From: Theocolax elegans
Lineage: Eukaryota; Arthropoda; Insecta; Hymenoptera; Cerocephalidae
Assembly: GCA_026168455.1 (NCBI GenBank)
Contig: CM047429.1
Location: 38,114,066-38,178,065, forward strand
Direction of reading: 5' to 3'
Length of the DNA stretch: 64,000 bases
Within the stretch, counting starts at the first letter, position 1; each line of letters starts with the position of its first letter. Both the position numbers and the translations under genes were made by a program. Shown here piece after piece: positions 1-11,400 of this stretch. The notes below the pieces were generated by a model. The model worked only from the letters and a program-made list of their open reading frames with translations, ran no database searches and had not been told where the DNA came from.

Positions 1-1925
1 TTAACAATAAATAAGGATTATACGAAACAACAAACCGATTATCAGCTATTCTATTGTTGTATTTACCTTTATAATTGATTTTTTTGATATCATTTCTTCT
101 TATATATAATGGATATCCTGATGAATTAAAAGTTGTTTTGTTATTAAATTTTTTTGGAAAATTTTTCGTACATTTTTTGTGTGTCTTTACTCATGCAAGG
201 TGAACTCATGTTTTGCTCTCCACAGGGTACATGAATCATAAACTGTTTTACAATATTATACAACCGTGGATAGATATCTTCGTTTGGAATTTCTGCGTTT
301 ATGAGTTCATCTACTTTTTCGGGAGTAATAATTTTATAATTTTTATCTAAAAATTATAGCATATGCATGTGAGGAAGTCCACGTTTTTGAAATTCGATAA
401 CATAAGTGTAGGCGATACAATTTCCTAAAACACCTAGCTTAATTACCAATTCTTTAAATTCTTTTATTTTTTGATGAAATACCTTAAATACTAAATCTGG
501 TCTATCAATTACAGTTTCATATTTTTTTAAATGTTCAGTTATTTCTTTTCAGTTTGGATTACATGTCATTGTTATAAATAAGTCAGGTTTTCCACGATTT
601 ACTATACTCATTGAGTCAATGTAATTTTGTTTTGGGAATCTTGAACTTCCAACAAAATTTGATGGCAAAATAAACATTTTTCCAATTTCTATATTTTCAG
701 ATTCTATTTTCTTGTGTAAATAATCCATTACGCCTTTATAATAATCGCTTCTTAAAATATCTTGGTTTTTCTTTACAAAATATAATCTTGATTGTTCAAC
801 TTTTACAAATGCATCAATTGTAAACTGTTGAGAAACTTTTCCCATATTAAGGTATGGATTAAATCCATTTCTCATAGAAAGTCTGTAATTATAAAATTGC
901 AAACATGAAATATTGTTTTTCTTATATTTGCATTTCATATTAGGCATCCATCCATATCCTCCATTTGGATAAATAAGTGGGTATGTCATTGGATCAGTGT
1001 GTTTACTTATTAAAGGAATACTAATTGGATTGTCATATTTTGAATATAAAACTATATCCCGCTCTGAAGTAGGCAGTCCATTTTTTCCTACAAATACCAT
1101 TGCAACTTCATTACAAGTAGCTTCATTATATATATATATTTTTATCTAATTTTTCTTCTAACATTCTAATTTTTCTTTTTCTACCTCATACATCATTTTA
1201 TAAGCTTTAGCATAAGGATTAACATTTCTAATTAAGCTATCAAATTTACTTGACAATTCTAATTTTGTATCTAAATTATTTTTAAAACTTTTTCTTTCAG
1301 CTGCAGCTAATTCATTATCTAGAACATACAATTACCCATATTTTCGAGCTTCATTTTCATTTGGATGTAAAGCAAAAACATTGTGATATATTTAACCACA
1401 TATTCTAAGAGTTTGTGGTCCACTACCAGATAACTTATCAAAATTAGCTCCAAAGCTTGCAAAAGCTAACGCATTATTATATAGCCGAATATTTTTGCGA
1501 AAATTAATACTATCTTCCGATATTCCTGTAGCTAATTGCTTTAATTCTTCCGGATAGGGAGGCATTTTCGGTAAGTCTACGTTTCCTTTGTTGCAAAAAT
1601 TAGAAAATTCTTTACCTAGTGTATATTTAAAAACAAAATGTTTAGTATTACAATGTTTACAAGTTTTAGACATATAACCTAAATTGTTTTCAATAATTAT
1701 TTTTTCATCAAAATCTACATTTGCTATTCGACCTATTATTTTGGATTTACTTACTAATTTTACATTTTGTTCATTTTTAATTAAAATACGTTTATTTAAT
1801 TCTTTATAATTTATACCTTTTTTGGTATTAATTGGTTTATCATATACGTTAAAAAATTTTCCTTCATCAATTTTTAATTTTTTAAGCAATATGATTGGTA
1901 TTTCCATGTCTTTGTCATTTTTCAT
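1..1925 (-). pseudogene. Helitron Rep (HUH) protein, broken, continues past the left edge
   Basis: This is the N-terminal and Rep part of a Helitron rolling-circle transposase, read leftward. The piece at 1,925-1,392 has the Cys/His segment CKHCNTKHFVF and the stretch NIRLYNNALAFASFGA, both typical upstream of Helitron Rep. The piece at 1,100-549 ends in GKPDLFITMTCNPN, the hallmark of the Helitron-like N domain. Translation continues leftward through the HUH motif GLPHMHML at about 357-377, which in active elements holds the two metal-binding histidines of the nicking endonuclease, and reaches DNRFVVSYNPYLLL at the window edge. Breaks: a TGA at about 550 where the family has Trp after CNPN, a TAA just after HMHML (about 355), a stop near 1,340 and a frame change at 1,101-1,391. 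The helicase domain would lie outside the window. The copy cannot make an intact protein. Confidence 0.85.
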
Positions 1926-1960
1926 ACATATACGTCTTTTTAAATTTTTTGTAAATGGTT

Positions 1961-2739
1961 TTAGACTAATTTATCGATATCATTTTTTCTACTTTCGTTT
2001 AATATTTTTCCACTTAATTTTTTCTTTTTATTTTTTTTACATTGATCAGTATTTTCATTATAATAAATATGTTGTTTTTGTAATGCTTCTTTTTCTCGTT
2101 CATTTTTTGTTTCGTCACGATTTATTTTTTGTCTTTTCATCATGGTTTGCTGTTTTCTCTTTATTTTTTTTCTTCTATTTTGTCGTCATTACTATTTTTA
2201 CTTTTCACATAAGCTTCTTTTTTTCGTAATGCTTCTTTGTCTCGTTCATTTTTTATTTCGTCTCCATTCATTTTTTGTCTTTTCATCATGGTTTGCTGTT
2301 TTCTCTTTATTTTTTTTTCTTCTATTTTGCCGTCGTTGCTATTTTTATTATTTACATAAGCTTCTTTTTTCGTAATGCTTCTTTTTCTCGTTCATTTTTT
2401 ATTTCGTCACTATTTATTTTTGTCTTTTCATCATAGTTTGCTATTTTCTCTTTATTTTTTTTCTTCTATTTTGCCGTCATTACTATCATTACTCCTCATA
2501 TAAGCTTCTTTTTTATGCAACGCTTCTTTTTCTCGTTCATTTTTTATATCGATACAGCTAATTGTTTGCCTTTTTATCATAGTTTGCTGTTTTATTTTTA
2601 GCTGTTTTATTTCTATATCATTAAATTGTTTATTTTTATTTTTTTGATAAAATGAACTATAAGTTGGTATTTCATAGTCTATTTCCATTGTGGTAATAGA
2701 ATCAACGGAAATGATTTTATCTTTATTATATAAATTCAT
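1961..2739 (-). repeat. four-copy ~146-bp tandem repeat in degenerate Helitron leader coding sequence
   Basis: The string tctcgttcatttttt recurs at 2,094, 2,240, 2,386 and 2,531, so the period is 146, 146 and 145 bp. On the minus strand each unit encodes a charged peptide containing KNEREKEAL and a Met-Lys-Arg-Gln segment (MMKRQKIN or MIKRQTIS). Because 146 is not a multiple of three, successive copies fall in different frames, so the array cannot be read as one protein now. The outermost part, 2,739-2,452, is a 95-residue polar ORF. It lies between the Rep relic and the protease on the same strand, so it is probably the expanded, decayed leader of the Helitron gene. Confidence 0.6.
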
Positions 2740-2836
2740 TATTGTTTGTTGTTCAGAATTAAATTTCTGTTGAAAATTTTATTCTATTATTTTTATTTCT
2801 ACTACATTGAAATTCAATTTTTTTTTCATTAATACA

Positions 2837-3436
2837 TCAAATATGAATCATGTATCTTTTGATTGGTATTGTTGAAATATTATAGTTTATAATTTGTAAA
2901 ATTGGAAACATCGTAATACTACGTGTTTCGTATATTTTTAGTAAATGTGAACGCATTTGGGAAATATCATAGTTTAAACTGCATGGGCATAAATTAAATA
3001 CAATAGAGACAGCAAAAGCTGTCGCGAAAATTCCACAATCATAACTATTGGTTTGAAATTGCACTGTTTCAAAAACAATTTTTAATTGTTGACTATCTGG
3101 AAATAATCTGTTGATGTATACTTTATGTTCATTTTGCAAATATTTAGCATTTAAACTATCATAAATGTGTATCGTTCTATTATTGTAATACATACAAATC
3201 CAATGACCTTTTTCATATTTTCCAGAAGATAACAATTGAATGTATTCATTATTCATTTGAACTGAGTTAATATTATATTGTTTTTGAACTAAAAGAGTTG
3301 TTTGCATATTGAATGGTGTACATGATTTAAGGATGTTATTAAATTCTAATATGTGTTCATCATTTAACATTGAAGCATCGTCGCTATATGGTTCAATCGT
3401 TTTTACAACTAATATTTTTATTTCCGTCAAACCCAT
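2837..3436 (-). CDS. Ulp1/SENP-type cysteine protease carried by the Helitron
   Basis: The 199-residue ORF matches the Ulp1 (C48) protease fold: GHWICMYYNN with the catalytic His, then HIYDSLN with the catalytic Asp about 17 residues later, then FQTNSYDCGIFATAFA with the oxyanion Gln and the nucleophile Cys. All expected catalytic residues are visible. Family enzymes cut ubiquitin-like proteins, SUMO in particular, from substrates. In transposons such domains may process element proteins or alter host SUMO marks, which is inference here. The gene lies just upstream of the Helitron Rep relic on the same strand, and protease-bearing Helitrons are known in animals. The ORF starts at ATG 3,436 and is uninterrupted. 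The N-terminal ~75 residues are not recognised. It may be a complete small ORF or the N-terminal part of a longer broken polyprotein. Confidence 0.7.
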   Translation of the reverse strand: MGLTEIKILVVKTIEPYSDDASMLNDEHILEFNNILKSCTPFNMQTTLLVQKQYNINSVQMNNEYIQLLSSGKYEKGHWICMYYNNRTIHIYDSLNAKYLQNEHKVYINRLFPDSQQLKIVFETVQFQTNSYDCGIFATAFAVSIVFNLCPCSLNYDISQMRSHLLKIYETRSITMFPILQIINYNISTIPIKRYMIHI

Positions 3437-4243
3437 TATAAAAATGGTTTATTTTACAAAATTATTCACAATTATAAAAATAATATTAATAATTTGTTTC
3501 AATTGTTTAATAATAATTATAATTTTTTTTATTTTTCTAAACGATGATTTTAAATTTTTTATTAATATTTTTTTGTAAAGCTGAAACAAATAAAATATAA
3601 ATTATTAGAAAACAGTGTTTATAAGAAAGTAGCTTCAATGTAATGAATGAAATATAGTTAATATAAATTTAATATTTTATAAATACTAATATTATACATA
3701 CCCTAGTGAAAATACATTTTCGATGAAAATGCTCCAAAGTATGCTAAAAGTGGGCCAACTTGCGCCAAAAGTGGGCCGATGTTTACCAACATTGAAATAT
3801 TTGGAACATTTTTCCAGTTTTGGCAAAATTTAGCCCACTTTTGGCCAATTTAGGAACAATTTGTATTGATTATGGAATAAATTTTTCAACCAGTAAAAAA
3901 TTGTTTTTCACATGCAATTTCTTAAATTAAGGCGCACTTAATTGCGTTGATATTATTAAATATTGTAATAATAATATGTTGTAAATAATATGTTGTAATA
4001 ATCTTTTCTGTAAATGGGCCAACATTTAAAGAATCTGGGCCAACCTTTACACAAAGAGGGCCAAACTTTCCATCTAATGGGCCAATATTTGCACAAATTC
4101 TTTGCTAGTAGTTTGACACTCATAATTCCAATAAATGCAGCGCTGAATAAAAAAAAAACAAAGGGCAGCAGCATTCCAATTAATATTATATCAATAAAAT
4201 ATTATATTCCTAATGGCATTCCATACGATTAAAGTCACAAGGT
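3437..4243. repeat. AT-rich spacer with 21-bp-periodic GGGCCA motifs
   Basis: No gene is visible. GGGCCAA recurs exactly every 21 bp at 4,016, 4,037, 4,058 and 4,079, and GGGCC also recurs 21 bp apart at 3,752 and 3,773. Inverted forms (AGCCCACTTTTGGCCAA) lie near 3,830-3,850, giving fold-back potential. The interspersed sequence is T/A-rich. The short ORF over the array, with Gly-Gln every seven residues, follows automatically from the 21-bp period. The spacer is cut at its right end by the LTR element at 4,244. Confidence 0.65.
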
Positions 4244-5284
4244 TGTAACGGTAAGGTACTGTTTACCTCACCGTTTGACGAATTCGAGCAACACGAGCGA
4301 ACAGTATCATAATGTTCGCATATGTTCGAGCCGGCGAGATTCGGCTCGGCTCGGTTCGTCGTGGCTACACGGGCGGGATCAACTTCGGGCGCGAAAGATT
4401 CGCGCACGCACCTCATTAGAGAGGTAAGGGGGAGATTCGCGCGCACTGGAGAGAGTGATAGCCACCTTTTTACGTGACAGTTGTGATCCCCCCGCGTCCC
4501 GTGTTTAGCTTCGCCGTGCCGTGATTTGTGCCGTGCGTTTGTGTGCGTTTCGACTGCAGGCCGATCCTGCATTTGCAGTGAGTGGTGCAACACCGTGCAT
4601 CTACCTGCAGCCACACAACCCCGGTGCACGGGCGAGCGGACAATCCGTCCGACACCGCAGCGAGAGTGAGAGAGAGAGAAAGCAACCGATCGGCTGGTCG
4701 TTGTTTACCAACGACTACAGCAGCGTACAAAGTAAGTGGTACCACTTCACGCGATCGTGTTTTTATTCGCACTTTATCGTGTTGCTTTATACCAGTCCCG
4801 TTGACTGGATATATTATTTTAGTTCGCGATATTTTCTTCCCCTCTCTCTACAAGTCGGCCGTTTACCGACTTGTAATTCAAAGCGTAGACCTCGGCGACA
4901 ATCAGATATTTTATTTGTTATCTTTCTTTATCTTTATTTCAATAAATTCATATTATTATTAGAATTCAATCCGGTGTGCGATTAATTGAATTTAACCCAC
5001 GTACGATTCCTTCCGTAATCCTAAGAGCTCGTATATTTCTGGTTGACAAGTGCTCGACGCGATATCCCTGTTTCGCGGTCAATTTCAGATTTGAATTTTA
5101 CCTGGTTGTTATCTGAAACAGTAACTCGGTTTCAGACTAACACTTAACAGATTTGGTAGAACGGACAGGTAACCGTCGCCGCATCGCGGGAAAAATATGT
5201 TTATTTAAATACGGTAAGTTTAACCGTACCGCTGAGCAGCCGCGATATTAAAATAAACATCCGCGCGGCAACCAAACTGTTACA
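4244..5284 (+). repeat. 5' LTR of copy 1
   Basis: It begins TGTAACGG and ends GTTACA, giving the TG...CA termini and a short inverted repeat TGTAAC/GTTACA. A TATATTA box lies near 4,808 and AATAAA near 4,940, consistent with U3-R-U5 order. The many short ORFs in both strands of the LTR occur identically in the 3' LTR and are not genes. Confidence 0.92.
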
Positions 5285-5297
5285 TGGCGCCCAACGT
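5285..5297 (+). other. primer binding site, tRNA-Lys type
   Basis: TGGCGCCCAACGT directly abuts the LTR. It is complementary to the 3' end of insect tRNA-Lys (GTTGGGCGCCA), a 13-nt match, after which complementarity stops. Reverse transcription would start here. Confidence 0.8.
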
Positions 5298-6588
5298 AAA
5301 TTAATAGATTGGGTTATTTTACGCCCAACGTTAATTTCCAAATTGCGCCTACGAGGCGCACAACGTAAATTTTTAAATTGCGTTTTTTTGTGATACGAGC
5401 TGCGCTTATATAGGTGCCCTTATAAAATAGGATTTTATTATAAACGGTAGTGAATCTAATTTAATTTAATTGATTTTTGTTGTTATCAATTTATTTTAAA
5501 TTTAATTTTTTTAAGTACGTGTGGATTTTACGTGTAATTTTCTATTATATACTAGTTACGTTAATTAGTATATTTGTTATTACCGGCAGTTAGATTAATC
5601 GGTTCGCGATTAATTCTAACCTTTAAATTATTGTATTTAGACAATAATTTATAAGTTTGAACCGGATTTTCTTTTATTGTTGTTTAGTTTGGTTAAAACA
5701 AATCCGAGGTCGGTAATAATAATATTTTTAATTAATTACACGTAAATAATAGTAAATTTGAATTTTAAAATTGAAATATAGATCGATTCGCCTTGAGGTC
5801 CGCAATTTACATACCGAGTCCCTAATTTCGAGTAGGTTAGTCGGAAAATCGACGTTATTTAGTTTTCCGACTTAGTAAAAATTGTAACACCTGTGCAAGG
5901 GTAAAAATTTTTCTGTTTTGAAGTTTGCTTGTTAAATTTATATTTTTGACAACGCGGACCGGCTCTCGCGTTACAATAAAAATTGTATTATTATTTTTTT
6001 GTAACATTGCGATTGTAAGAGGTCACAGCGGCGTACACATTTAGTTGTTTAAGAATATAGTTATATTTATTTATCTATTTATTCAATTATTTATATATTT
6101 ATTTTATAATATATTCAGCGTGCGTTGGTGACCGAGAGCCGGAGTAAATTCGATTTTTTCGTATTTAGTCGGATTTAAACAAATTTTTTCTTGTTTTTAA
6201 TTTAATTTATTAACAATTCGTAAAATCTCTTTTTACGTTTGATATTGTATGTTTATTTGTTTTATAATAAATTAAATTAATCCCGCGTGTAACATAGTTA
6301 ATTTTTTTTTCTCCCGATTTGTTTGTAAAATTAATAGTCAAAAATATAATTCTTTAACTTAGTTTTTGATATTAGGCAGGAAAGCAAATTTCAAATAGGT
6401 GTGCTTAATTTTTCTTCTTGTAATTATAAAGGGAAAAGAATTCATTCTTCAACTTAGTGGCCCAATAATTTTATTATTTAAAGCCACCTAATAATTTGAA
6501 GAAAAGCATACCTTGCACAGGTAAAGCGAAAAGCGACTCAGAGTTTTTTTGTGTAAATAATCGTAGCGGTAATTTTGTTAAAATTAAA
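5298..6588 (+). other. long untranslated leader of copy 1
   Basis: This is AT-rich sequence without a supported ORF between the primer site and the gag ATG. ACGCCCAACGTTAATTTC and GGCGCACAACGTAAAT shortly after the primer site echo it. The leader should contain the packaging signal, but no specific structure is identified. The reverse copy keeps a similar leader at 62,239-63,531. Confidence 0.7.
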
Positions 6589-8410
6589 ATGGCGGAATCG
6601 ATGACCACGCAAGTCGATCAGTGGATTGGTACGCAATCCAGCGAACAGATCCAGGCGCACTTGGAGTCGTTAGAGATGCGTACAGACGGCTCTGTATATA
6701 AAAAAGCCGAACGACTCCAACAGTGGTTGTTGGGCAATTATACGGCTCAAGAGTTCGCAGCCGACACAAACAAATGAGGATCGTGTCAGGCGGAACAGGC
6801 GGAGGACAGATTGGTTTAAGTCCATGGTTGCCCAGAATCCGGAGATTCCGGACCCGGATTCTGACCCAGATGTAGTAGAGGTGCTACAGAGGACTCTCGC
6901 TCTAGAAGTAGAAGATACGGACGAGCGAGAGGAAGATGGGCAGTCGGACACCTCCGACCGAGAAACCGACAAGGAAGAATGGATAACTTTGGTATCCCAT
7001 ACTGGCGCTCAGTTCGAGATACCAAAGGATTTTGCTTCGATGTTAGCGGAGCAAGTAAGTAGGTTATCCACCTTGACGGAACGGGTTAAGGAGCTGGAAG
7101 GACAGATGCACACCGTCAACAGCAAGTTGGACATGCCAAGCGGTGCACAAGCTTCCAGCACAAACAAAACCCGAGAGCCAACCCAACATGTCCAGTTCCA
7201 GGACACCTATACGTGTTACACCCTGGACGAGACGGACATCAGACCACAACACGTGCAGGTAGAGCCTGAGGGGTCTCAAGCACCTCATGCAGATGCTGGA
7301 GGAGCTTGGGGGAGGGGTGACACACGGAGACCGAGACAGCCTCCATGTTCAAGCTCTCCCTACCCTAATCTGAAGGACTTTTACGAGTCCGGCCAATCAG
7401 CGTCGAGATCGGCCGGGACACCGCGCGATGTTGGTGCGGTGGTTCGTAAGTGGGGAGTCCGATTCTCTGGCGACAAAAGCCAGAGTATCGATGCCTTCCT
7501 TGCGAGAGTCGAAGAATGTAGGATTCTCGCCAACCTCAGCGAGGACGAGGTGTTGCCGTCCTTGTCCGAACTTCTCACTGGAACCGCAGCTACGTGGTAC
7601 CGGAATGAGAAGGACAAATGGCACTCGTGGCAAGATTTTGTGAAATCTGCCAAGAAATGATACGGTATGAGCCAAAGCTTCCAGCAAAGGCTCATCGAGG
7701 AGTCCAATGCTCGGACACAGGGTGAGGATGAGCCGGTGAGAGATTATATCACCTGCTCAATCGCAATCATGCGAAAACTCAACCCGATCCCGAGCGAGCG
7801 TAGGCAATTGGACCATCTTTACCGTAACATGCTACCTCAGCTTCAGCGGTTGTTTAAGAGGGCTGAAGCCAAATCGGTTGAAGATTTATTGGAGCTGGCG
7901 ATGGACGCCGAGCAAACGCTCGAGCGGGAAAAGTTATATCGACCGCCTCCGGCAGAGGAAGATTTAATGCTGCCGGAACTTGCGTACAAGGCAAAGTCCA
8001 AAAAGCGGCCGACCGCCAAGCCCAAGGTAGCAAGCGTGGCTAAGGAGGTGAGTGAGTCGAGTCGGGAAGATCCGATTGAACGGCTCACAAAAGTCCTGGA
8101 AGAAACCCTTAGGACCATGCGAACGAGTAGCCAGACAGCTGGGGTTAAGGTGGATAAAGATACGCCACCTAGGAAGAAAACCCACAAGTCTCCTCCTCGG
8201 TTTAAAAGGAGGAAGGAGATACGTAAAAGTCCCGATCGACGGTCATCGAGTGGTTCATCCTCGAAGCTTGGGGAATCGTCGGATTCAAGAAAGAAGATAA
8301 AGAGAAAAGAAGACTTCCCCAAGCCGATCAAGTGCCATACTTGTGGTAAGTTGAGGTACACCGTTAGGACGTGCCCTGACTGCGCAAAAAACGCGCGGGG
8401 AAGCGGTTAG
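6589..8410 (+). pseudogene. gag: gag of copy 1, broken by one frameshift and one stop
   Basis: Gag should form the particle and bind RNA. The first ATG in context is 6,589 (MAESMTTQVDQW); the reverse copy starts at the same place. Compared with that copy, 2 bp are missing near 6,766-6,772, truncating the first frame at 6,777; reading resumes in another frame from about 6,824. A TGA at 7,658-7,660 replaces a Trp codon that is TGG in the other copy, and reading continues from 7,667 to the TAG at 8,408. Visible parts: an acidic N-terminal half, a coiled-coil-like stretch (LSTLTERVKELEGQM), a capsid-like part (WGVRFSGDKSQSIDAFLARVEE), a basic Ser/Arg/Lys-rich region, and one zinc knuckle CHTCGKLRYTVRTC in which Tyr stands where His is usual. 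The ORF overlaps pol at its 3' end. Confidence 0.85.
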
Positions 8411-11400
8411 AGGGGACAACCGCATACCCCAAAGTACAGGGAGTCCCCAAGGAGGACAAAGGTCTGACTCCCGATTACCGAGATAGTCCAGCTGCAGTTA
8501 AGCAGAAAAGGAAAGGACTGATTTCTGATAGATCCCAGGAAGTCGGAATGGATCCGGAGACCAACGATGTCCTAAAGTTAGTGACATCGAGCACTAGCCG
8601 AAGAAGTTATCGTCCTGAGGACGAGACGCGCTGGTGGTGTCAGGTTGACATAGATGGATTCCGGATCCGTGCGTTGTTCGATCCAGGTGCATCGACAACC
8701 GTAATGGGTCCGAGCGGTTTGCAGTTAGCAACCGCTCTAGGCAGGTCGCTTCTCGAGTCGCGAGCTGGCAATGCCAAGCTCGCTGATGGTAGTACTCATC
8801 CGTTGTGTGGTTACGTGATGCTACCATTTACCATCGGTAAAGAGACTCGAGAAATACGTGTTGCGATAATGCCGAACCTGGATGCTGAATGCTACATCGG
8901 AGTAAATTTTATCCGAGCATTCCGAGCCGTCCTAGACCCAGATTCCGACCGTTTATTCCTAAAGGGAACAGATCAAGTCCTACAGCTGGAAGTGGCAAGT
9001 ATGGAAAGTGGCAATGCTTCATTATCGTCAGCAGGTGTCGCTGACGTAACAGAAGTAGAGCGCACACAATTGCGCGAACTTCTAGACCGAGTGTTGTCCA
9101 CAACCTTGCCAAAGATCGGCCGTTCTTACGATGTCGAACATATAATCGACGTCGGATCAGCCAGGCCGATCAAACAGAGGTACTACCCCGTCTCTGATAA
9201 GATTCGAGAGGAAATGCAACGTCAAGTTCGCGAGATGCTCGAGACTGGCGTTATTGAACCCTCGAAAAGCGGTTGGTCCAGCCCCGTGGTGATGGCGAAG
9301 AAGGGTGAGAATGCTAGGCGTTTTTGCATCGATTTTAGGAAAGTCAACGCTTTGACGAAACCTGATGCATATCCTTTGCCATATATGCAGGATATCCTAC
9401 GCAAACTCAAGAAAGCCCGATACATCTCCACGATCGACATGAACTGTGCGTATCACCAGATACCTCTACAGGTGGAGTCGCGCCCGATAACGGCTTTTAC
9501 GGTACCTGGAATGGGTTTGTTCCAGTTTACTCGTATGCCGTATGGATTGGCAAATGCTGGCGCGACATTCCAGCGCATGATCGATCAGGTGATTGGACCC
9601 GAACTCGAACCGGTTGCTTATGCATATCTCGACGATATCATTATTGTCACGGAGACGTTTGAAGAGCATAAGCAACTGTTGATCGAGGTGTTAACTCGCT
9701 TGGCAGAAGCCGGTTTATCTGTTAATCGGGAGAAATGTGTCTTCTGCCAGCCCGAAGTGAGATACTTGGGTGTGCGAGTTAACCGAGACGGGATACGACC
9801 TGACCCAGCTAAAACGGAGCCGATTAAAGAATATCCGGCTCCCAAGAATTTGAAGCAGCTGAGACGGTTTCTCGGTATGGCATCTTGGTATAGACGCTTC
9901 ATGCACGACTATGCTACCATAGCTGAGCCGCTAACGCGTCTGACCAAGAAAGACCAGAAGTATCTTTGGCTGGAAGAACAAGAGAGCGCTTTCCAGCAGC
10001 TTAAAGCTTTGTTGATGACAGCACCCGTTCTGCAAACTCCCGATGAGAATGGTGAGTATGTGGTCCAAACTGACGCTAGTGACACTGGTATCGGTGCAGT
10101 GTTGCTACAGATTGTCGGCGGAGAAGAGAGAGTCCTGGAGTTTGCCAGTAGAATCCTCTCGCCCGCCGAACGCAATTACAGCGTCACAGAACGGGAATGC
10201 CTGGCCGTAGTATGGGCGATTAAGAAGTTTAGACCATACATCGAAGGTTACCAGTTTAAAGTTGTCACTGACCATAGTAGTCTTCGTTGGTTATGCAATA
10301 TTCGCAATCCAACGAGCCGGCTCGCCAGATGGGCGTTAGAACTCCAGTCTCATAACTTTACTATTGAGCACAGGAAAGGAGCTCTAAACTACGTTCCTGA
10401 TGCACTTTCTCGTATGTATGAGGAAGACGAGCCGGCCTTATCCTCCGTCTCTTGGAGCCAGACTACTAAGGACCCCTGGTACCTTTCGTGGACCAAAGAC
10501 GTAAGTGAGCGGCCGAGAGAATTTCCTGATTGGAAGATCCAAGGTGGAAACTTGTATTCGTATCGGGTGGATACTGAATTGGATGACGCCATGGAAGATC
10601 AAGACGCTTGGAAGTTGGTCGTACCCGAGGAGCACAGGCAGACCATCCTCCGAGAATGTCATGATGATCCGGCAGCTGGCCATCTAGGTAGAGAAAAGAC
10701 ATTTGCTCGCGTGGCAAAGTTATATTATTGGCCACGTTACTATGCCGAAGTTGGCGAATATGTACGCAAATGTCAGGTGTGCCAGCAATGCAAGGTGGAG
10801 CAACGCCCTCCCATGGGTTTGATGGGTAGGCGAGTGGTTGAAAAGCCATGGCAAGTGGTAGCAGGAGATGTTACTGGACCACTTCCCCTCTCCACACACG
10901 GATTTGAATATATTTTGATCTTCCAAGATTTGTTCACGCGCTGGATTGAAGCAGTGCCGATCCGGAAAGCTAACGCTAAGACGATCGTGAAAGAGTTACA
11001 CGAACGGGTCGTCATGCGTTTTGGCACACCGGAGGTATTTTTATCCGACAACGGCACTGAGTTCAAGAACAAGCTCGTAGATGATTATCTCGTGGAACGA
11101 GAAATATTTCATACAACTATTCCTCCGTACCACGCTCAGGCCAATCCAGTCGAACGTGCTAATCGGACGCTGAAAACGATGGTAGCGTCTTACATTACCG
11201 AGAAGCACAACACTTGGGACGAGAAGTTACCGGACCTTGTGTTTGCTTTAAATACGGCGGTACAGAGTTCGACAGGATGGAGCCCGGCCATGTTAAATTA
11301 CGGCCGGCAGCCTGAGCCACCCGGCACTGCTCGTCGAGTTCAAGACGAACTGACTCAGCAGCGTTTGGAATACCAGCGTTTGCTTGAGTGGAGTGATCGG

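Noticed and set aside
1822..2375. Phe-rich plus-strand ORFs over the Helitron leader
   Set aside because: They are antisense shadows of the Lys/Glu-rich minus-strand repeat.
4014..4232. Heptad-like Gly-Gln peptide over the GGGCCA boxes
   Set aside because: The seven-residue period is forced by the 21-bp DNA period; the minus strand gives a similar pattern. No other coding sign.
4521..4985. 154- and 126-codon ORFs in the LTR, repeated at 12,406-12,870
   Set aside because: They lie in non-coding LTR, are present in both LTRs by descent and match no protein family.
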